Notes under the pieces: model-generated
What the model was told of the DNA's origin: nothing
What the model saw: only the letters and a program-made list of their open reading frames with translations
The model's database searches: none
Source: an uncultured Bryobacterales bacterium
GTDB lineage: Bacteria; Acidobacteriota; Terriglobia; Bryobacterales; UBA6623
Direction of reading: 5' to 3'
Assembly: GCA_951813065.1 (NCBI GenBank)
Contig: CATOTH010000001.1
Span: 248,001 to 312,000 of the forward strand
Length of the DNA: 64,000 bases
Translations under genes and position numbers: made by a program
Part shown: positions 16,379 to 25,640 of the stretch, piece after piece
How the letters are laid out: each line of letters opens with the position of its first letter
How positions within the stretch are numbered: position 1 is the first letter of the stretch

Positions 16379-17482
16379 ATGAGAATCAAGCGAATCAGCG
16401 TCTACCAGGTCGACTTGCCCCTCGCGGAGGGACCGTACAACTGGTCGGGTGGCAATACGGTGAGGACCTTCGACAGCACAATCGTCCGTGTCGAGACCGA
16501 TGCGGGTCTGACTGGCTATGGGGAAGTTTGTCCCCTCGGTCCCGCCTACCTGCCGGCTTACGCGGCGGGTGCGCGTGCCGGGATCGCGGAGCTGGGTCCT
16601 GCCTTGCTCGGCCTCGACCCGACCCAGATCGGCATCCTGAACCATGCGATGGACGCGGCCCTCAAGGGCCATCCCTACGTCAAGTCCCCGCTAGACATCG
16701 CCTGCTGGGACATCCTGGGTCAGGTTGCGGGTCTGCCCGTCTGCGAGCTGCTGGGCGGGCGGTACGGCGATGACTTCATCCTGTACCGGGCAATCTCCCA
16801 GGAATCCCCCGAAAAGATGGCCGAACTGGTCGCCACCCACCGTGACGAGGGCTACACCCGTTTCCAACTCAAGGTTGGTGCCGACCCCTCGGACGACATT
16901 GAGCGCATCCGAATCGCCGCGTCCAGGCTAGGTCCCGAAGACCGCCTGATCGCCGATGCCAACACGGGCTGGCTGATGCACGACGCCAAGCGAGTCGTGG
17001 CAGCGGTCAGCGACGTGGATCTATATATCGAGCAGCCCTGCCTGTCCTACGAGGAGTGCCTGTCGGTCCGCGCCAGCACCCCCCACCCGTTCGTGCTCGA
17101 CGAATCGATCGCCAGCGTCCACGACCTGCTCAGGGCCAGTAACGACGACGCAATGGACGTGATCAACTTGAAGATCAGCAAGCTCGGGGGCATCACCAAG
17201 GCTCGGCAAATGCGGGACCTTTGCGTGTCGGTCGGGATCGCCATGACCATCGAGGATACTTGGGGGGGAGACTTCACGACAGCCGCAATCGCTCATCTGG
17301 CGCACAGCACGCCCCCTCGATTCCTGTTCACGTCAACGGACTTCAACAGCTACGTCACGGTCAGCACCGCCACAAACCCGCCACTTCGCAAGCACGGCCG
17401 GCTTTCCGCGCCGGATTCGCCCGGATTGGGGCTTGAGCCCAGTTTCGGCGTGCTCGGCGACCCGGTTCTGGTGATCGAGTAG
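16379..17482 (+). CDS. enolase-superfamily dehydratase/racemase (mandelate racemase/MLE type), possibly cis-3-hydroxyproline dehydratase
   Basis: The 367-residue protein has the capping domain then the TIM barrel of the muconate-lactonizing-enzyme subgroup. Catalytic and metal residues can be read: RFQLKVG (Lys165; the first K of the usual KxK is Gln163), LIADANTGW (Asp193), YIEQPC (Glu218), VLDESI (Asp241) and NLKISKLGG (Lys265), giving one lysine on each face of the active site. A convergent ornithine-cyclodeaminase-type gene ends 2 bp away. That pairing occurs where an enolase-superfamily enzyme dehydrates cis-3-hydroxy-L-proline to pyrroline-2-carboxylate and the partner reduces it to proline. 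The superfamily call is firm; the substrate is inferred. Confidence 0.85.
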   Translation: MRIKRISVYQVDLPLAEGPYNWSGGNTVRTFDSTIVRVETDAGLTGYGEVCPLGPAYLPAYAAGARAGIAELGPALLGLDPTQIGILNHAMDAALKGHPYVKSPLDIACWDILGQVAGLPVCELLGGRYGDDFILYRAISQESPEKMAELVATHRDEGYTRFQLKVGADPSDDIERIRIAASRLGPEDRLIADANTGWLMHDAKRVVAAVSDVDLYIEQPCLSYEECLSVRASTPHPFVLDESIASVHDLLRASNDDAMDVINLKISKLGGITKARQMRDLCVSVGIAMTIEDTWGGDFTTAAIAHLAHSTPPRFLFTSTDFNSYVTVSTATNPPLRKHGRLSAPDSPGLGLEPSFGVLGDPVLVIE

Positions 17483-17484
17483 AC

Positions 17485-18471
17485 CTACCAGTCGATCCGC
17501 TCGCCAAGGCCGAGCCTTGCAGCCTCCCGCAACACCGCCTGTGTCGCAACAACATCCTGAGCGGCGATGCCCACAGACTTGAAGAAGGTCAGCTCCGTGT
17601 CCAAGGCGCGCCCTGACGCCAGCCCCCGAACCAGGCTTCCGAGATCACAGTGAATGTGGTCCTCGCCGAACAGCCCCTCTGCCATCGGCATCAGGACGTC
17701 CCCGGCTTCTTCGAGGGCAGACTCTATGTCGTCCACGACGAGCCGTGCCCGCGCGACAGTCGCGCCCGGGACCTCCCGGTCGCCGGCGTGGAACGAACCG
17801 ATCGCGTTGATGTGGATCCCGGCCGGGACCTCGGCATCCTGGAACACTGGCACGGGTGAGGTGGTCGCCGCGCACGCGATGTCCGCGCCATCCAAGGCCT
17901 CGTGCGCGCTACCCACTGATCGGTACCCACCCAGGATCGGATCGCTGGAGAGTTCGGCTGCCATCGACTGGGCCGAGCGGAGGTTCGGGTTGAAGATCCT
18001 GACGTCCTCGATTGGCCGCACCGCACACATTGCCCTGACCTGGGTGCGAGCGTGGACTCCGCTGCCGAACACCGCGAGAACTCGGCTGTCGCGGCGTGCC
18101 AGCAGATCCGTGGCCAGACCGCAGGCAGCGGCCGTGCGAATGGCCGTTAGCGCCGCACCGTCAAGCAGCGCCAGCGGAACCCCCGTCGACGCATCAATCG
18201 CCAGCAACGTCCCGTGGATTGAGCGGAAACCTTGTGGCTTGTTGTCCGGGAAAACCGACACGACCTTGACTACGGCGACTGCAGGATCGCCGGACTCAAG
18301 CGATGCGGGCATGACCAACGTTGCTCCGCGCTTGCCTCCCGTGTGCAATACCGATCTCGGCGGCGATTGAATCCGGCCCGCGGCGTGAGACGCGAATGCC
18401 GTCCGCATCGCCTCCACTGCCTTGTCCATCGGCAGCGAGCGCAGGATGTCAGCTGGGCCCAAGGTCTTCAC
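17485..18471 (-). CDS. ornithine cyclodeaminase/mu-crystallin family protein, possible pyrroline-2-carboxylate reductase
   Basis: From the GTG at 18469-18471 (GGAG 11 nt upstream) the product has about 328 residues, normal for the family; an open extension to 18564 is unconserved. Features are MDKAVEAMRTAFASHAAGR, GTLLAIDASTGVPLALLDG, the Rossmann dinucleotide motif LAVFGSGVHARTQV, and AIGSFHAGDREVPGA near the substrate site. Members include ornithine cyclodeaminase, alanine dehydrogenase and Delta1-pyrroline-2-carboxylate reductase. The tail-to-tail position beside the enolase-superfamily gene favours the reductase role in 3-hydroxyproline catabolism, but this is inference; the residues that decide between activities were not resolved. 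Confidence 0.82.
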   Translation of the reverse strand: MKTLGPADILRSLPMDKAVEAMRTAFASHAAGRIQSPPRSVLHTGGKRGATLVMPASLESGDPAVAVVKVVSVFPDNKPQGFRSIHGTLLAIDASTGVPLALLDGAALTAIRTAAACGLATDLLARRDSRVLAVFGSGVHARTQVRAMCAVRPIEDVRIFNPNLRSAQSMAAELSSDPILGGYRSVGSAHEALDGADIACAATTSPVPVFQDAEVPAGIHINAIGSFHAGDREVPGATVARARLVVDDIESALEEAGDVLMPMAEGLFGEDHIHCDLGSLVRGLASGRALDTELTFFKSVGIAAQDVVATQAVLREAARLGLGERIDW

Positions 18472-18752
18472 GCCGCTGATGCTCCGGTCCCGCCCTCGGG
18501 ATTCTCGCAATCGCTGGCCGCAAACGGGGACGGTAGGTGACAGTTCCGGTTCATCGGCGCACACGCAACGGTCCCACTCAGCGATGTGGCCATCGGACTG
18601 CTGGCGAGAAAGATACGTTAGCGCACCTGGGTCATCCAGAGAAGCATCGCTGGCAAGTCGACCGCTCTCGGCCAGATCAGGAGAGGGGGTGTCCTTTCGC
18701 CCTCGAATCCTTGGGAGGGCATCTTCCTTCCGCTGCCTTCCGAGGAATCCGG

Positions 18753-18779
18753 TTGCCCGTGGTGGCTCGATGCTATGTT
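18753..18779 (+). promoter_or_regulatory. weak candidate promoter for the IlvD/Edd gene (extended -10)
   Basis: TGCTATGTT at 18771-18779 is an extended -10 motif (TGn plus TATGTT), and TTGCCC at 18753-18758 could be a poor -35 with a short 15-nt spacer. The ATG at 18789 lies only 9 bp after the -10 and has no Shine-Dalgarno, so a leaderless or nearly leaderless message is possible. Confidence 0.3.
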
Positions 18780-18788
18780 TGTTCGTTC

Positions 18789-20498
18789 ATGTGCGACCCG
18801 AAGATCCTCCGCAGCGCCGCTTGGTTCCATGGAGACCAGTACGAGCACCTCGCCCGAAGAGCCTGGCTCCGGTCCGAGGGCTTGGGGGACGCCGCTTTCG
18901 ACGGCAGGCCGGTCATCGGAATCTGCAATTCCTGGTCTGAACTGACAAACTGCAACGCCCACCTGCGCCAGGTCGCAGAGGCAGTCAAGCGCGGCGTCTG
19001 GGCGGCCGGCGGAGTACCGCTCGAGTTCCCCACCATTTCGCTCGGCGAAATGTTCATGAAGCCGACCACGATGCTCTTTCGAAACCTCATGTCGATGGAT
19101 GTCGAGGAGTCAATCACGGCAAATCCGATCGACGGAGTGGTGCTGCTTTGCGGCTGCGACAAGACCACTCCCGCTCAGCTGATGGGGGCCGCGTCTGCCG
19201 ACATCCCGGCGATCATGGTCACGGGCGGTCCGATGTTGTCGGGGCGTTGGCACGGCCAGCCTCTCGGCTCAGGCACAGACGGGCGAAAGCTCTTCGAAGA
19301 CCTCCGGGCGGGCCGGATCGGAGAGGAAGAATGGGCCGAAGTAGAGGGATGCATTTCCCGGAGCGCCGGACATTGCACCGTGATGGGCACAGCATCGACC
19401 ATGGCCTCGATGGCGGAGGCCCTCGGCATGATGCTGTCCGGGGGCGCTGCAATCCCGGCGGTCGATTCGAGACGATACCAGCTCGCCGAATCAAGTGGTA
19501 GGCGGATCGTCGAGATGGTCGAAGAGGATCTGAGACCCTCTCGGATTCTCACGCGGGAAGCCTTCGAGAACGCCGTTCGAGCCGATATGGCCATCGGCGG
19601 GTCGACCAACGCAGTGGTGCACCTGCTAGCAATCGCAGGCCGGGCTGGCATCCCGCTGTCGCTGGATGACTTCGACCGAATCTCAAGGAAGACTCCGCAC
19701 ATTGCCAACGTCAAGCCTTCCGGCCAATACCTCATGGAGGATTTCTACTACGCGGGAGGCCTGCCGTGTGTGATGAAGGAACTCCTCCCACTGCTGCACG
19801 GCGATGCGCTTACTGTCAGTGGAAGGACAGTGGCGGATCACGTGGCGAACATAGCGATCCGGAACCGGGACTTGATCCGATCTCTGGATGCGCCGCTCAA
19901 CGCCGAGGGAGGCACCGCCGTCCTCTATGGCAATCTCGCGCCGAACGGCGCCGTCATCAAGCAGACCGCAGCCTCGCCCCACCTGTTGCGCCATCGCGGC
20001 AGAGCGCTCGTGTTCGAGCGGTACGAGACCCTCCGCGCCCGCGTCGACGACGAAGACCTCGATGTGAACGAGAACACGGTGATGGTTCTCAAGAACGCCG
20101 GTCCGCTCGGTGGGCCCGGCTTCCCTGAATGGGGCCATCTGCCGATCCCCACAAAACTCCTCCGGGCTGGGATCAACGATATCGTTCGCGTTTCCGACGC
20201 TCGCATGAGCGGCACGAGCTTCGGTACTGACGTGCTGCATGTTTCACCCGAATCGGCCGTCGGCGGCCCGCTTGCCGCAGTCCGGACAGGCGACGAGATC
20301 GAATTGGACGTCCCCGCCCGACGGATCGACGTGCGCGTGGAAGACCGGGAGATCCAGCGCAGGCTCGACGAGCTTCCACCGCGGACTCCGCACTACCGGC
20401 GCGGGTACGGCAAGCTCTTCCAAGAGCAAGTCACCCAGGCTCACCTAGGCTGCGATTTCGAGTTCCTGACGTGCGAGGCCGGGGAAAACGGCCACTAG
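18789..20498 (+). CDS. IlvD/Edd family dehydratase, sugar-acid (L-arabinonate-like) type
   Basis: The 569-residue protein is a full-length IlvD/Edd dehydratase. MCDPKILRSAAWFHGDQYEH is the usual start of the pentonate-dehydratase branch. Iron-sulfur cysteines occur in SWSELTNCNAHLR (Cys55), LLCGCDKTTPAQLMG and AGHCTVMGTASTM. RISRKTPHIANVKPSGQYLM, LYGNLAPNGAVIKQ and DARMSGTSFGTDVLHVSPE are conserved C-terminal blocks. The enzyme would dehydrate an aldonic acid (L-arabinonate, D-xylonate or similar) to its 2-keto-3-deoxy form in the cytoplasm; true DHAD activity is less likely. A FAH-family enzyme at 36516-37361 could act later in the same pathway. An upstream open extension to 18537 has no conservation. 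Confidence 0.88.
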   Translation: MCDPKILRSAAWFHGDQYEHLARRAWLRSEGLGDAAFDGRPVIGICNSWSELTNCNAHLRQVAEAVKRGVWAAGGVPLEFPTISLGEMFMKPTTMLFRNLMSMDVEESITANPIDGVVLLCGCDKTTPAQLMGAASADIPAIMVTGGPMLSGRWHGQPLGSGTDGRKLFEDLRAGRIGEEEWAEVEGCISRSAGHCTVMGTASTMASMAEALGMMLSGGAAIPAVDSRRYQLAESSGRRIVEMVEEDLRPSRILTREAFENAVRADMAIGGSTNAVVHLLAIAGRAGIPLSLDDFDRISRKTPHIANVKPSGQYLMEDFYYAGGLPCVMKELLPLLHGDALTVSGRTVADHVANIAIRNRDLIRSLDAPLNAEGGTAVLYGNLAPNGAVIKQTAASPHLLRHRGRALVFERYETLRARVDDEDLDVNENTVMVLKNAGPLGGPGFPEWGHLPIPTKLLRAGINDIVRVSDARMSGTSFGTDVLHVSPESAVGGPLAAVRTGDEIELDVPARRIDVRVEDREIQRRLDELPPRTPHYRRGYGKLFQEQVTQAHLGCDFEFLTCEAGENGH

Positions 20499-22873
20499 TT
20501 GATCCATACCGGGCTGGCCCAGCCCTTGTTGGTATCCAACTGCTCCATCCTCAGGTAGTAGTAGTCGCCCGGCGCGGGCCGCTCGAGATCCTCGTACTCG
20601 AATTCGAAATCCATGGGACCCTCGGCGTTGACCAGCTCGCACACCAGTTCGAACTTGACCTCAACCCCCATTCTCCTGAGATAGCTGTGTTGGCGGGGCG
20701 TCTCGCCCGGGCCGCTCCAGCTGAAATAGCCGTCACGACGCAACTCGTCCAATGGAACCGCCACCTGGATCGATCCGAGATAGGGGTCCTGCAACTGGAA
20801 CTGAAGCGACCCCTCCACCCCTTCCAGGCGCACGAGCATGCCGTCTCGATCATTCGACGTCGTCGCGGCGCGCCAGCGGACCCCGTCGCCATCCTGGCGC
20901 ATCCACTCGAATTCCTGATCGCGATGCAGGATCCGTTGCAGCTTCAACGCACCGGACTGCGGGGTGATGGACCCGTCTGCCAGACCGACGTTGGCACGAC
21001 GCTGATAGATGTTGTCCCCCCAGTACACCCTCGCAAGGGCCCCTCTGTCACGCGCCGGGTGGACTGCGTGAATGACTCTCCCGTTCTTGAGCAGCTCCAG
21101 GCGCGTCAAGGGTTCAGTCCCTGAAACGCGGGCCTTGACCCGGGCCGTTTCGTGCTGCGCCGCGGAGATTTCCCCACCCATGGGCTCGCCGTTCACGCTG
21201 AACTCCATCAAGATCCTCTCGTTGCCGGTGACGCCGAAGGTACGTCGCTCGTACAGGCCGTTCCAGATCGCGTCGCGAGTCTTGCCGTATGCGAACACTC
21301 CGGTCAGCGGATTGGTCATCGTGTAGATCAATCCCGGGTACGAATTCCCGAATCCGACGGTGTGGTTGTCGCTTGACGCCGTGGCCGCAAGCCGCAGGCC
21401 CGCGTCCAGATGTGCTTGCCAAGACTCTTCAAAGACACCGTGAACCGAGGCGATCTCGAAACTTCGCTCGATCCGGGGATCGGTACGGTGGTTCCAGTTG
21501 GGAGGCCCGCCGCCCACATGCGGAATCACCATGGCGGGCGCTTCGGCTCGTTCCAGCAGATCCATCATGCGACCAACGTCCGCGCGGTTCTCGTTAGGAT
21601 CGAGTTGCATTGTCGTCGGGGCTTCGTCGGCGTTGTAGATCACATTGTGGTGGCCCCCGGCGTTCGTCCCGACACTGTACTCGTATCCGAGGATCGTCAC
21701 GAAATCCTTCCAGCCGTTCAGTCGCTTGTTGGCGCGGATTATGTCAGGCCAGTTGTCCCGAGGATCGCTGAACTTGTCGAAGTGGTAGGCGGGCCCGGTG
21801 ACGCCAACCCACATGTGGTGGGGCGTCAATGCCCCGAAGTCCAGCAACCCGTTCCGCCTGGCATGGAGGTAGAGCTCTTCATACGTGCCCCGTCCGTCAT
21901 GCAGGTAAGTGTGCTGATGGAGGTCGCCGTAGTAGACCCGGCGCTTGGGATGCTTCTCCACCCGGATCGGATTGCTCGTCCCTTGCAATCGCCCGTCCCG
22001 GCTGCGCACCGCAAGCCGATGGACGCCTTCCTGGTTCGCCACAACATTCGCCGCGACGTAATGCATTAGCGACGGATCGTACTCGAAACGACTCGCGCTC
22101 AGCCCGGGATCGTCGAAATCGAGATCCAGGCCCTGGTAGTCCCTCGCCAGCGACCCCCATGCATCGCTCGGAACGACCTCGACACTGAATCGCTCGCCCA
22201 CTGCCGCAATTGCCGGCGCGGATACCCGGAGCTTGGAAGCCGGACCTCCCACCACCTTGAGGAACGCATCGCCGCCATAGTCGCGAACCTGCTGATCCTC
22301 GTTGAGAATCACGATTCGAAAGTTGAAAAGGTTCTCTGCATAATGCTGCATGCGAACCCCCCGTGCACCGCCGAAATCGAAGTACACCTTGTCACCGGGC
22401 CGGAGCGATCCGGATTCCAGCACCGCGCCGGCGGTCTTGCGATACGGGAATACACCCGGTGTGTTGCGCTGCACCGAGTTTGTGTACGCTCTGGCCCTTA
22501 GGGTTGCGCCAGGAGCCGTCGTTTCGACCGCGAGGTACGCCGCCTTGTTCGGGTCGTCGACCTGGAAGCCTTCGACATCGCTAGTGAAGTGCTTCCAGAT
22601 GTCGAGGGCCTCGCCCTGCCTGACACCCGCCTCTCCCACCGTGTATTCGACGCGGATCCTGTGCCGCTCGCCAGCTTGGACCACAGGGGTCGACAGCAAC
22701 TTGACACTGCCTTCGAGTGGGAACCCAGGTGGCATGTACGCGCCAGGCCGGTACTCGATCGGCATTGTGGTCGGATCCTGAGCGTCCGGCTCGGCTTCGG
22801 CAAGTCGGCCGAATTGCCCCAATAGAATCAATCCGGCCGCTATCGCCGCCACCGAGAGCAATCGCAGTCTCAT
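20495..22873 (-). CDS. DUF3604 domain protein, secreted
   Basis: From the ATG at 22871-22873 a signal peptide (LRLLSVAAIAAGLILLGQF) precedes a protein of about 792 residues. An N-terminal beta-sandwich region leads to the DUF3604 domain, which opens with VYYGDLHQHTYLHDG, a PHP-like HxH metal motif, then LDFGALTPHHMW, VTILGYEYSVGTNAGGHHNV, MVIPHVGGG and ATASSDNHTVGFG. The C-terminal end LRMEQLDTNKGWASPVWIN matches the end of the paralogue at 42852-45320. The histidine-rich barrel suggests a metal-dependent hydrolase acting outside the cytoplasm; substrate unknown. Its stop shares CTAG with the IlvD/Edd gene. Confidence 0.85.
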   Translation of the reverse strand: MRLRLLSVAAIAAGLILLGQFGRLAEAEPDAQDPTTMPIEYRPGAYMPPGFPLEGSVKLLSTPVVQAGERHRIRVEYTVGEAGVRQGEALDIWKHFTSDVEGFQVDDPNKAAYLAVETTAPGATLRARAYTNSVQRNTPGVFPYRKTAGAVLESGSLRPGDKVYFDFGGARGVRMQHYAENLFNFRIVILNEDQQVRDYGGDAFLKVVGGPASKLRVSAPAIAAVGERFSVEVVPSDAWGSLARDYQGLDLDFDDPGLSASRFEYDPSLMHYVAANVVANQEGVHRLAVRSRDGRLQGTSNPIRVEKHPKRRVYYGDLHQHTYLHDGRGTYEELYLHARRNGLLDFGALTPHHMWVGVTGPAYHFDKFSDPRDNWPDIIRANKRLNGWKDFVTILGYEYSVGTNAGGHHNVIYNADEAPTTMQLDPNENRADVGRMMDLLERAEAPAMVIPHVGGGPPNWNHRTDPRIERSFEIASVHGVFEESWQAHLDAGLRLAATASSDNHTVGFGNSYPGLIYTMTNPLTGVFAYGKTRDAIWNGLYERRTFGVTGNERILMEFSVNGEPMGGEISAAQHETARVKARVSGTEPLTRLELLKNGRVIHAVHPARDRGALARVYWGDNIYQRRANVGLADGSITPQSGALKLQRILHRDQEFEWMRQDGDGVRWRAATTSNDRDGMLVRLEGVEGSLQFQLQDPYLGSIQVAVPLDELRRDGYFSWSGPGETPRQHSYLRRMGVEVKFELVCELVNAEGPMDFEFEYEDLERPAPGDYYYLRMEQLDTNKGWASPVWIN

Positions 22874-22942
22874 ACGGCGCCGATTGTACTGCAAGGGCGG
22901 ACCCCAAACGCGAATCGCCGCCGCTCGGATATGCTTGTGGCG

Positions 22943-24385
22943 ATGAATCGCTGGATCTGCTCACTCTGGATCGCATGCTCCTGGCTCCAGGCGGCAGACG
23001 TCGGGCAACCGCCGCTGCTGTTCCGCGAGGGCTGGACGGCCACGCCTCCGGCAATTCCCCTTTCGCAGCGCGATGTCGCGAATCCCGATCTGAAGGTCGT
23101 GGTCCATGGCCAGGGCCCACCGCTCGTGAAGAAGAGCTTTCATGACGCCCGGGAATGGGATCCACACTATGTTTGGTCAGGGCTCGCCAGCGATCCCTGG
23201 GCCGTCAGCCTGTCGCTGTCCGATGGTGGGCTGATGGACCTTGCCGGCACGGCGACAGTACGCTGGCGCAGCCGTCAGTCGGGATTCCGAGAGTTGCGGG
23301 CTGTCCTGGAATTGGAAGGCGGTCGATGGCTGGTGAGCGAACAGGCCGACCCGGCTTCCGACCAGTGGCGGGTCAGCGAATTCGCTTTCTCCAGCACGAG
23401 GTGGCGCCAACTGGACATTCGCACGGTCAGCGAAGGACCGTGGGAACACACCCCCGACCTGACCCGCGTCCGCTCTGTCGGATTCACTGACCTTGCGCCG
23501 GGGGCCCGGAGCCGCGCGTGTTCGAGGCTCGATTGGATAGAGGTGTACGGCCAGCGGGTGCCTTCCGGGCCGTTGCAGGTATTCGTCCTCTCGGGCCAGT
23601 CCAACATGGTGGGCTGGGGTAATAGCTTGGAACTGCAGAGCGTGGCGCGATTCGGCCACGACAACCGGCTCTGGATGTTCGAGGACGGAGCTTGGCGGCC
23701 ACTGAAGCCGCACAAGAGTCCGTCGAGCGCCCAGCGCACGCGATGGGGCATCAACGAGTTCACGTTCGGCCCGGAAATCGGCTTCGCTCACGCCATCGCC
23801 GCCGCTTGGCCCGGCAAGAGGATCGGAATCGTCAAGCAGGCGGTCGGCGGCACGGGAATCATGGCATGGGCTCCGGAATGGAACGAGGCGGACGCGAGAA
23901 TCACGGGAGACGCCGCCAAGGGCCCGCTATATGAGCAACTGGTCGGCAAGGCTCTGGCCGCCCTGCGCTCGGAGCCGACCGAGCTTCGGGGATTCCTCTG
24001 GCTGCAGGGGGGCAAGGACATGCGGGACATCCGGGCCGCGTCCCGCTACGCGGACAACCTGGCGGAGCTGGCCGGGGCGCTGAGGCGCGACCTCGGCGTG
24101 GCCGACCTTCCCGTCCTGGTCGGCACCTATCGCAGAGACGACATTCCGGACAGCCTCGAGGGAGTGGACCCGGCAGCATTCGAGTTCGAGGAAGGACGGC
24201 CCGGCGCCTGGCAGGTGCTCGTCGCGCAAAGCGAAGCGCCCAAGACTATCCCGAGCTCCGCGAGTGTGGTCTTGCGAGATCTGCCGAGACACCCGGGAAA
24301 CATCCATGCCAACACGGAAGGAATGTTGCTAGCGGGCCGCTCTTACGCCCGGGTCTTTCTGGAGCGTTTCGCCATCTCGGAATAG
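22943..24385 (+). CDS. secreted SGNH/sialate O-acetylesterase-family esterase
   Basis: The 480-residue product (ATG at 22943) has a signal peptide (NRWICSLWIACSWLQAAD), an N-terminal beta-sandwich of about 190 residues (LVSEQADPASDQWRVSEF, RSVGFTDLAPGARSRACSRL), then an SGNH hydrolase domain. FVLSGQSNMVGWG contains the nucleophile Ser of block I (G-Q-S-N), KQAVGGTGIMAW is block II and LWLQGGKDMRDI fits block III. This is the sialate O-acetylesterase/DUF303 family, which removes acetyl groups from carbohydrates. It is divergent from the DUF3604 gene by 69 bp and near a sulfatase, consistent with degradation of decorated glycans. Confidence 0.84.
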   Translation: MNRWICSLWIACSWLQAADVGQPPLLFREGWTATPPAIPLSQRDVANPDLKVVVHGQGPPLVKKSFHDAREWDPHYVWSGLASDPWAVSLSLSDGGLMDLAGTATVRWRSRQSGFRELRAVLELEGGRWLVSEQADPASDQWRVSEFAFSSTRWRQLDIRTVSEGPWEHTPDLTRVRSVGFTDLAPGARSRACSRLDWIEVYGQRVPSGPLQVFVLSGQSNMVGWGNSLELQSVARFGHDNRLWMFEDGAWRPLKPHKSPSSAQRTRWGINEFTFGPEIGFAHAIAAAWPGKRIGIVKQAVGGTGIMAWAPEWNEADARITGDAAKGPLYEQLVGKALAALRSEPTELRGFLWLQGGKDMRDIRAASRYADNLAELAGALRRDLGVADLPVLVGTYRRDDIPDSLEGVDPAAFEFEEGRPGAWQVLVAQSEAPKTIPSSASVVLRDLPRHPGNIHANTEGMLLAGRSYARVFLERFAISE

Positions 24386-24455
24386 GGCAGGATCCGGAGC
24401 GCCCGGTGCCTCTTGTACAATCGTGCCGTCGAAATCGGTTCGAGGCCGATCCCGC

Positions 24456-25640
24456 ATGACGGAACGCGAAGCCCGCTGGCGAGGAAGCGTGAGCCGCCGG
24501 AAGGCGCTGGCCGGACTGGCCGCATTCGTTACAGGAAGCGAGCACCTGCATGGACAGCGGGATCTCTTCCGAGATCACAGCCGCGTGGCGGGCCTCGATG
24601 AGATGAGAGACGTCTTTGATTTCGAGGCCGCCGCCTACGAACGGCTGGACCGGGCGACCTACAACTACACGGCGCGCGGAGGCGGAAGCGAGTTTACTGT
24701 GCGACGCAACCGAGACGCATTCGACTGGGTCGATCTCGTGCCTCGCGCGATCGGCGGGCCTGGGCGGCCCGAAACGAGTTTGGACATACTCGGGACACCG
24801 TTGCAGTTCCCCATCTTGCTCGCCCCTTCCGCGGCCCATGAGGCGCTGCACCCCGACAAGGAAGAGGCAACCTATTCCGGCTGCACAGAGGCTTCTGCGA
24901 CGCCCATGATAGTCAGCCACGTGGCCAGCATGCCATTTGCAGACATCGCGAAGGCCAATGGCGGGCCGCTCTGGTTCCAGCTGTATCCCAGCTCGGAACT
25001 GGAGCAGAATCGGGAGCCGCTGGTATCCGCCCAGAACGCCGGATGCGGGGCAGTCGTCGTCACGATCGACCAGCAGGCGTCTTTCTACGACCGCGAGGTT
25101 CATGACCGCAATCTCTCGCTGCGGCCGCGAAGGCCGGCCCGTTACAGCGGCAGCGCCGGCCGCTACCGGTTTGCTTCGCGGCGGATGTGGTACGAATGGC
25201 GGCTCTTCGAAGGCCTGCGCACGATGGTGAATGTGCCGATGCTTGCCAAGGGCATATTGACTCGGGAGGATGCGTTGCTTGCGATCGAGCATGGTCTGGA
25301 CGGGATCATCGTGTCCAATCACGGCGCGCGCACGCTGGATTACACGCCGTCCAGCCTCGAGGTGCTGCCCGAAATCGTCGAGGCCGTTCAAGGACGGATT
25401 CCGGTACTGGCAGACAGCGGTTTCCGCCGAGGCAGCGATGTTCTCAAGGGCCTGGCCCTCGGAGCTTCCGCCGTTTGCCTGGGCCGCGTACCCCGCTGGG
25501 GGCTAGGATCATTCGGTCCCCCGGGCGTGGCCAGAATCCTTGAGATCGTCCAGGAGGAGCTGGCGGAATCAATGACGCGGTGTGGAACAGCCAGCTTGGC
25601 CGAAGTGGGCCCCTCGATCGTGAGGACCCACTTCCCGTGA
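24456..25640 (+). CDS. Tat-exported FMN-dependent alpha-hydroxyacid oxidase/dehydrogenase
   Basis: The 394-residue protein (ATG at 24456) carries a twin-arginine signal (SVSRRKALAGLAAFVTG) and the FMN alpha-hydroxyacid dehydrogenase TIM barrel. TPLQFPILLAPSAAHEALHP, GPLWFQLYPSSE, VVVTIDQQ, MLAKGILTREDAL (flavin-binding Lys), SNHGARTLDYTPSSLEVLPEI (catalytic His and Arg, in HGAR) and LADSGFRRGSDVLKGLALGA (FMN phosphate site) are all present. Known members oxidise lactate, glycolate or mandelate to the 2-oxo acid. Export would place it in the periplasm, where it must accept folded FMN, in agreement with Tat. Its stop overlaps the start of a second homologue. Confidence 0.88.
   Translation: MTEREARWRGSVSRRKALAGLAAFVTGSEHLHGQRDLFRDHSRVAGLDEMRDVFDFEAAAYERLDRATYNYTARGGGSEFTVRRNRDAFDWVDLVPRAIGGPGRPETSLDILGTPLQFPILLAPSAAHEALHPDKEEATYSGCTEASATPMIVSHVASMPFADIAKANGGPLWFQLYPSSELEQNREPLVSAQNAGCGAVVVTIDQQASFYDREVHDRNLSLRPRRPARYSGSAGRYRFASRRMWYEWRLFEGLRTMVNVPMLAKGILTREDALLAIEHGLDGIIVSNHGARTLDYTPSSLEVLPEIVEAVQGRIPVLADSGFRRGSDVLKGLALGASAVCLGRVPRWGLGSFGPPGVARILEIVQEELAESMTRCGTASLAEVGPSIVRTHFP

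Noticed and set aside
24246-25391. 381-codon open frame on the minus strand
   Set aside because: Antisense to the SGNH esterase end and the FMN oxidase, both of which have clear catalytic motifs.
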